The notes beneath the pieces are model-generated. The model had not been told where the DNA came from. It saw only the letters and a program-made list of their open reading frames with translations, and did not search any database. This document shows, one piece after another, positions 1 through 5,800 of a stretch of DNA of 8,103 nucleotides. Numbering within the stretch: position 1 is the first letter of the stretch; each line of letters opens with the position of its first letter. The DNA is from Gammaproteobacteria bacterium (lineage in GTDB: Bacteria; Pseudomonadota; Gammaproteobacteria; Pseudomonadales; Pseudohongiellaceae), in assembly GCA_016762975.1 (NCBI GenBank), contig JAESUV010000019.1, positions 1-8,103 on the forward strand. Reading direction: 5' to 3'. The position numbers were made by a program, and so were the translations under genes.

Positions 1-580
1 CGCATTTCGCGAGGATCTCTTTCACAGGCTGAATGTTATACGCATTCACATACCACGCTTGAGCGATCGTCGAGAAGACATACCAAAACTCGCGCGCTTT
101 TTCCTACACTCTGCTGCGAAGGAACTCGATGTGGAGCCAAAAACACTGCGACCAGAAACCGAGAAATACCTTACTGAGCTCAACTGGCCAGGCAATGTGC
201 GACAGCTGGAGAACTTCTGCCGCTGGATTACCGTCATGGCATCCAGCCGTGAAGTCTATTTGACTGATCTACCTCCGGAGTTCGCTGCACAGGAAACTGT
301 CGTCAGCCAGAGCGGCGACTGGACCCAAGGATTGCAGCAGTGGGCTGATCGACAGATCAGCTTAGGTAACATAGGCATTCTCAATCAAGCAACCCCCATG
401 TTCGAGCGCACGATGATCGACATAGCTCTGAAGCATACGGCCGGACGCAAGAGAGATGCTGCGAACTTGCTTGGCTGGGGTAGAAACACCTTAACAAGAA
501 AGATTAAGGAACTGGGCTGCGCTGAAGAGAAGGAAGAAAATCCCGCGAGCCAATTGAGCCCGCCCAAGAAGCAGCACTAG
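1..580 (+). CDS. ntrC: Nitrogen regulation response regulator NtrC (GlnG), C-terminal part; 5' end outside window
   Basis: NtrC is a cytoplasmic sigma-54-dependent activator that, when phosphorylated by NtrB, turns on nitrogen-limitation genes such as glnA. The frame is open from base 2 to a TAG at 578-580, giving 192 visible residues. A TTG at 59-61 could be taken as a start, but the codons before it read FREDLFHRLNVIRIHIPRLS, a conserved AAA+ segment, so the gene begins off the left edge. The visible part holds the arginine-finger region FREDLFHRLNV (bases 5-37), the SDRREDIP segment (62-85), the sensor II motif WPGNVRQLEN (about 185-214), a linker, and a C-terminal Fis-type helix-turn-helix with RKRDAANLLGWGRNTLTRKI (about 446-505), close to the enteric NtrC signature. 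The receiver domain, Walker motifs and GAFTGA loop lie outside. A tail of about 20 residues, rich in E, P and K, follows KELG, where the E. coli protein ends almost at once. Another NtrC-family activator is possible, but LLGWGRNTLTRK favours NtrC itself. Confidence 0.93.
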   Translation, partial: AFREDLFHRLNVIRIHIPRLSDRREDIPKLARFFLHSAAKELDVEPKTLRPETEKYLTELNWPGNVRQLENFCRWITVMASSREVYLTDLPPEFAAQETVVSQSGDWTQGLQQWADRQISLGNIGILNQATPMFERTMIDIALKHTAGRKRDAANLLGWGRNTLTRKIKELGCAEEKEENPASQLSPPKKQH

Positions 581-592
581 AACTCCACTACT
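581..592. other. Convergent intergenic gap of 12 bases
   Basis: The TAG of ntrC ends at 580 and the TAA of the minus-strand giant gene occupies 593-595, so the genes converge with only 12 bases between stop codons. I looked at about 540-620 for a stem-loop with a T-tract on either strand and found no convincing one. A weak pairing between CGCCC near 560 and GGCG near 598 is too imperfect to call. Transcripts from both sides may therefore overlap at their 3' ends, or end by Rho or inside the opposing gene. Confidence 0.8.
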
Positions 593-2810
593 TTAAGGCG
601 TAGGACCTATGTAGATTTCCTGCCAGTTAATCACCCTGTCGTGACCGCGATACGTACCGAAGTTGACTTGACTACGGGGGTTATTGACGTAGTTGCCATC
701 TTCGATAGGATCAAGCACATCGATTTCGACCGCCGATCGCCAATCATAGGATAGAAAATCCAATGAATACGGCAAGCTTCCATGATTCAAGTCAAATTCT
801 ATTTGCACGCTGCCTTCGAAACCCTCACCTGGAGCCGAAGTAACTAAGGGCCGATCGTCGTCTTGATCATCCGCATCCAAATCTACGCCGGAAACTTCGC
901 CGGTAAACCCGCCACTTATACTAATAACAACATCGTTATCAGCGACAACGGCATCATTCTCAATAGTGGTCTCGCCATCATCCTGATTGTCCGAGTCAGC
1001 ATCAAGAGCACCTTCCCAAGAGCCATCAACGTAGAAGACTGAGCGCAGTGTCGCGTCATCCTCAATGGCGTTGTAAGACAGAACTGTACAATTATCTAAG
1101 ATATTAGTTGCCCAATCGCTACCGTTCCAATATTCAATTCTAAACGGTATCGCTAACTCCTCCGTCTCCGGCCCAAATGTGTTATCGATCATCAATCTGC
1201 CGTAGCGAAAACTTTCAGTACTGATTAGCGCAACATCGTTAGCGAGTGGCATCACCTCATCTATATCTATACCTAACTCTAAAGCCGCCCCATCACTATC
1301 CGACGTTTCCAATCCGATACTCAGACCGGCGTAGGGCCCATCCTCTGACCCATCAGCCTGTCTGCCGAAGACCAAATTGCCGCTCAACATACCAATTCCA
1401 CGACTCGGCTCAGCTGCTGCATCATCTGGCCAAGTCACGTCTGGCACAGTGGAGCCAAGAGATCGACGCGACGATAAATCCACATCTACTCCCGCGAGCT
1501 CCTCGAAGATGTAGAAACTGCTCGCACCCAGATCGCTGACATCTAGTTTTGCATAGTCATCAGCACTGGCTACATCGCCGACATAGTTGCGAGTTCTAAC
1601 CCCTGCAGCGTTCTGTGCCTCAATCATTGCGCTTATTTGAAATTCTTCATCCATATATGTAAAGGCGCTAGTTGGATTGATACACATGGCCTCCATGCTC
1701 GCTTGTGCTCTCGATAGTATCGACCCCCCAGTCAGCTCAAACGAGGCTGGATAGAAACGTCCCACATCGCGAACATGCCCGGTCAACTGTACTCCAGACA
1801 ATAAATAATTCGCAGCCATGTCGTCTGCTGTTTGTAGCAGGCTTGCTTCCAGGTCAATAATCCCCACCTCATCGAAGGTCATAGTATGAGTCTGGGCACC
1901 ATTACTGAAAGTAGCGAACTCATTGTTAGTCAATGCCCCGTAACCACCAACGGGTGCAATCGTCGTAGAATTCACCTGCACCTTATAGGTAGCGGCAGTA
2001 GAATCATTACCAAAATTTGGCGTGCTCAGGTTGTTCCATAACTCTGAGTCGGTATCCGGTATACCATCGGTATTTAGATCGTCTGCACCGTCATATTGCA
2101 CGCCACGAACTCGGGTATTAAACCCAATTCCTGCTACAGAAAACACATCGCCATCGGCGTTAGTAGCAAAGGATGCATCTACTAATCCATTTGTATCTCT
2201 ACCCTCACTGCCTAGCGTAGCTGTAGGAAAGTCAATATCTAAACCAAACGGTCTCACAGTAAATACATTACTAGAGGCCTCCAGAGGTGTTCCAACACCA
2301 GCTCCGGCCATAAGCATTAGCGCGTTGTTGTTAGCGTTCACATTTATCTCTGGATCTAATCGCGCGTGCAACTGCACGTTGCCAGCATCCTGATACATTA
2401 GGACTATTTCGGCTGCAATCCCCGAATTCGGAAAGCTTGCGAAAGTGAGATCGACATCGGCATAACTTGATGCTCCATTTCCCCCATTGCTATCGAGATT
2501 TGGTATTTCCACAGGCGTTGCCGGTCCATTCCCTATATCGTGAAGGGTAGCAACTGGGGTTACCAAGGATCCCGAGTTACAGAAATCATCGTCGATGCAT
2601 TCCAAAGAAAAAGAAAATGTTAGGGTTTCGTCAACGTCAATCAACGGCATGCACTGAGCTGTGTCCGTAAGGTCGGTGGTAATCACCTGCAGGGTCAAAA
2701 CATCTGCACTAGGCGCAGCCACATTCGATGATTTACCAGAGATCTGTGTTGGTATTAGATTTACACCATTCAGGGTTTCATTGAATATCCTGAGCACTAC
2801 ATCGCCGATT
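593..2810 (-). other. MshQ/DUF6701 core domain of the giant protein (about 740 residues)
   Basis: The C-terminal third carries a series of landmarks that I associate with MshQ and DUF6701 proteins. In order they are: an opening segment with ISGKSS and LTLQVITTDLTDTAQC (about 2640-2750); a cysteine pair in FSLECIDDDFC (about 2578-2613); LMYQDAGNVQLHARLDP (about 2350-2405); FTVRPFGLDIDFP (about 2230-2270); VGRFYPASFEL (about 1734-1767); TRNYVGD ahead of YAKLDVSDL (about 1533-1600); a single cysteine in LDNCTVLSYN (about 1067-1100); and the terminal block FGTYRGHDRVINWQEIYIGP, which ends two residues before the stop. DxDxDG-like acidic stretches occur at 2041-2095, 971-1003 and 848-886 and could bind calcium. 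The family assignment is from memory of the motifs and needs a profile search, but the whole order of landmarks fits. Confidence 0.85.
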
Positions 2811-5800
2811 TCTAGGGTAGGATCTTCATTCACGTCCACACCAAAAGCTGAAGTTATATTGAAATTAACTTGCTCAGGATCAAGAGTCGGATCAGTGTAA
2901 TTGAAATTCAATACAACCTGACTTTCATCTACCGGAAAAGTGTAGGTTGCCAAACCATCCACCGCAGTGCCCGACTCAACGAATGATCCTGTGCCAACAT
3001 ACGGTGCAGACCAGGTTCCTTTATTTACCAGTGTTTCGCTCAACGCCCTAAAGGTCACCGCTTCGCCAGGTTGAGCCGATACGTGATTTGCATCGTGCCC
3101 AGTAATGGTGATTTGTGATGCCAAACAAGATATACCCGGCACCAAGGTGTTCGAGTCTCCAGTGATATTGTCGATGCGAATTTCATAGTGATCCATAACG
3201 CCAATGCCACACTTCGTAGTGCCAGTTTCCAACAGCACATTGTCTATGAACATGCGACTGGTACCGGTGTAACCCGTATCTACTCTAAAGCGTATTTCTG
3301 TAGTAGAAGACCAGGCAGTGAAAGCGCGAAAGTTGTCGATTTCATCCATCAGGTCAATCTCGCCACTTCCCTGAAATGTCCCGTTGGTGCCACCGGTGTC
3401 CCATACCCACACCTCTTCAAAAGCAGCTCCACTGTTTTCTCGCGCTTCGACTACGAACCTATCAGCCGGGCTATTCAAAGAAGAATACTTGTAATCGAAG
3501 CTTAGTTTTACCAAATCATTACTAATCGGAAACACAAGACTCAGATCGGCGCCTCGAGTCATCTCAGCCGAGGTATTGCCAGGCTCGGTCGTGAATTGCA
3601 TTGAGCCAGAAGCGATTAGCACATTGCCATTTGAAACACCTGTGTCGGCGGCGGCGTTGTCTACTTCTACCCACGAGTTTTTCCAGACAGTGATGCCGTC
3701 GTTATTATCAAATGCCGCGGCAGTAAACTCATCTAGATAGGTAATATCGGAAACTACATTACTGAAAATAAACGCTGGGTCTTCCTGCTCTTCCACAAAA
3801 CGGTTAGTAACATTTACATCAATGGTTTCTACATCAGTCTCTGTTAAATACAGTGTCACCTCGCCCAGATCGGAGGGAACGAAAGTATAGGTCGCCATGC
3901 CGTTATCAACACCAATATTGGTCAACGTACCATCACCATTGGCGATGCTCCAAGTGCCAACTCCCATCATTCCGTTGCTGGTAGTAATCTCGATTGAACC
4001 TTCATAATCGCTATCCACATCATGGTTAAACTCATGCTTTCGAATAGTGATCTGACCCGCAGCGCAGGTGGTGCCTGCCTGAGACTGGCTAATAGAAAAA
4101 TGGCCGTGATAGCCGTCTTCTTTTACGTGTATAGCATCAATTTCTCTGCTGTTATCGACCGGCGCAAAAACACCGAATGGAATATTTCCAACCAGCAAAT
4201 TTTGGGTAACCGGATCTGCTCCAGTTAAATCCACCTCAACAATATCATCTGGCGATACGCCGGTACCCAGCACCGGGTCACAACCAGGACAGGCACCAAT
4301 TTGCTCAGAGCCATTCACGGAAAGTATATAAACTTCTTTCACGTCATTTGGATCGGTGTCATCAACACGTATATAAATACCGTTAACTTGAACCTCAGAG
4401 GTAAATATTTCAGTTGCAGGGTCAGGATCGAATGCATCGACAAGAATAGTTGCAGATCCATCAGCCGGGTCGTACTGAACGACATCACCGCGATTAAAGC
4501 AAAGTGTGTTTGGTCCTGGCCAACTTATACACGCATCATCTCCCGCTAAATTATCGCCAAAAATGGAGAATACGATGCGACCGTCTTCTTTTACAAAGAC
4601 AGCATCGATATTGTGATTCGCTGTGATTGGGCCATCGAATATTGCCGAGCCATCGAACAGCATAGTGGCCGTGTCCAGTATTGGATCGTAGACCACGATA
4701 TCTTCTGGTTGAAAAGCGAGGCCACCAACCGTGCTCGTTCCACCAGGGTTATTCAGGCCGCTAGCCGATATCGCAATATGTCCATTCTTGAATACATGTA
4801 CTGCGTTAGCATCATCGACATCGCCGGAAGCACTGTCGTCGTAAAACATTGTGCCAATATCGGTTTGCGGGTTGTAATTTATGTAATCGTCATTCTCAAA
4901 ACCGACAAGACCACCAATGTCAGTGCTGTTTCCTCCTACTGAAACAGAGATTAGAAACTCTTCTTGAGAGGCCACCGGAGGCGCGATGATTATACTTGTA
5001 TCTGACTCTGTGTTATTCGTGGTATTTGTCGTATCGAAATTATGAATGCCCGGAATGACTTGTGCCGTATTTGTAATAGAGACGCCGGCAGCACCCGTCA
5101 CATTAACCGAAAGAGTTATTGTCGCGCTGGAGAGCGCAGGCAATACAGCAGCATAATCACAGTCGATATTGCCAAATGGACCTGGGGTCACAGTACAACT
5201 CCAACCTGCACCCACAGCCGTAGTAAATTCAATTCCGGCTGGCGCTGTGTCCATTACATTAATTGTCTCATTCGTATCATCAGGACCGTTATTAGTAACC
5301 GTAATTGTGTAGGTTTGTGTTTCGGCTACTTCCAAATCACCATCGATTAATTTATCGATGGCTAGGTCTGTTTTTAAACCAATAACGTTTGCAATCAAGC
5401 TATCCACATTATTGTTTCCAGCTTCTTTATCATTGATATCATTGATATCAATGGCACCACCCTCCAGATCGTTCTTATTATCGAACTGCGGTGATCTTCT
5501 ACACACTTCGGGATCAGGAATGAGACCAGGATTTCCCGATATCAACGCGATGCAAGCAGTGTCTGTTGGGAGACTATTGGCGCCATTGTGTTGCATGCGA
5601 ACAATATTTTTCGCCGGATTGGATTCATCGGGAAAAAATGCGAAACCGCCTACCTGCACATTGGCGGTAAGATCGGGCAGGCTCTCGCCGGTGGACAACT
5701 CGTTGAGAACAGTTTCGCAACCAATGTCGTCCACCGCAGTTCCGTAATCGATACAATCATTGAGAATATCGAAAGTGCAGCTGAATCTGTCGGCACCGGT

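Noticed and set aside
59..580. A short gene starting at the TTG at 59
   Set aside because: The frame is open to the left edge and the upstream codons encode conserved NtrC sequence (FREDLFHRLNV), so the TTG is an internal leucine.
2022..2393. A plus-strand open frame of 123 codons opposite the DUF6701 core
   Set aside because: It has no family resemblance and its composition looks like a reverse-complement shadow. The opposite strand is conserved coding sequence.
5340..5361. CCATCGAT...ATCGATGG inverted repeat with a 6-base loop as an operator or terminator
   Set aside because: It is internal to a conserved DUF11 segment (IDKLIDG) and the symmetry follows from the repeated ID codons. No regulatory context was seen.
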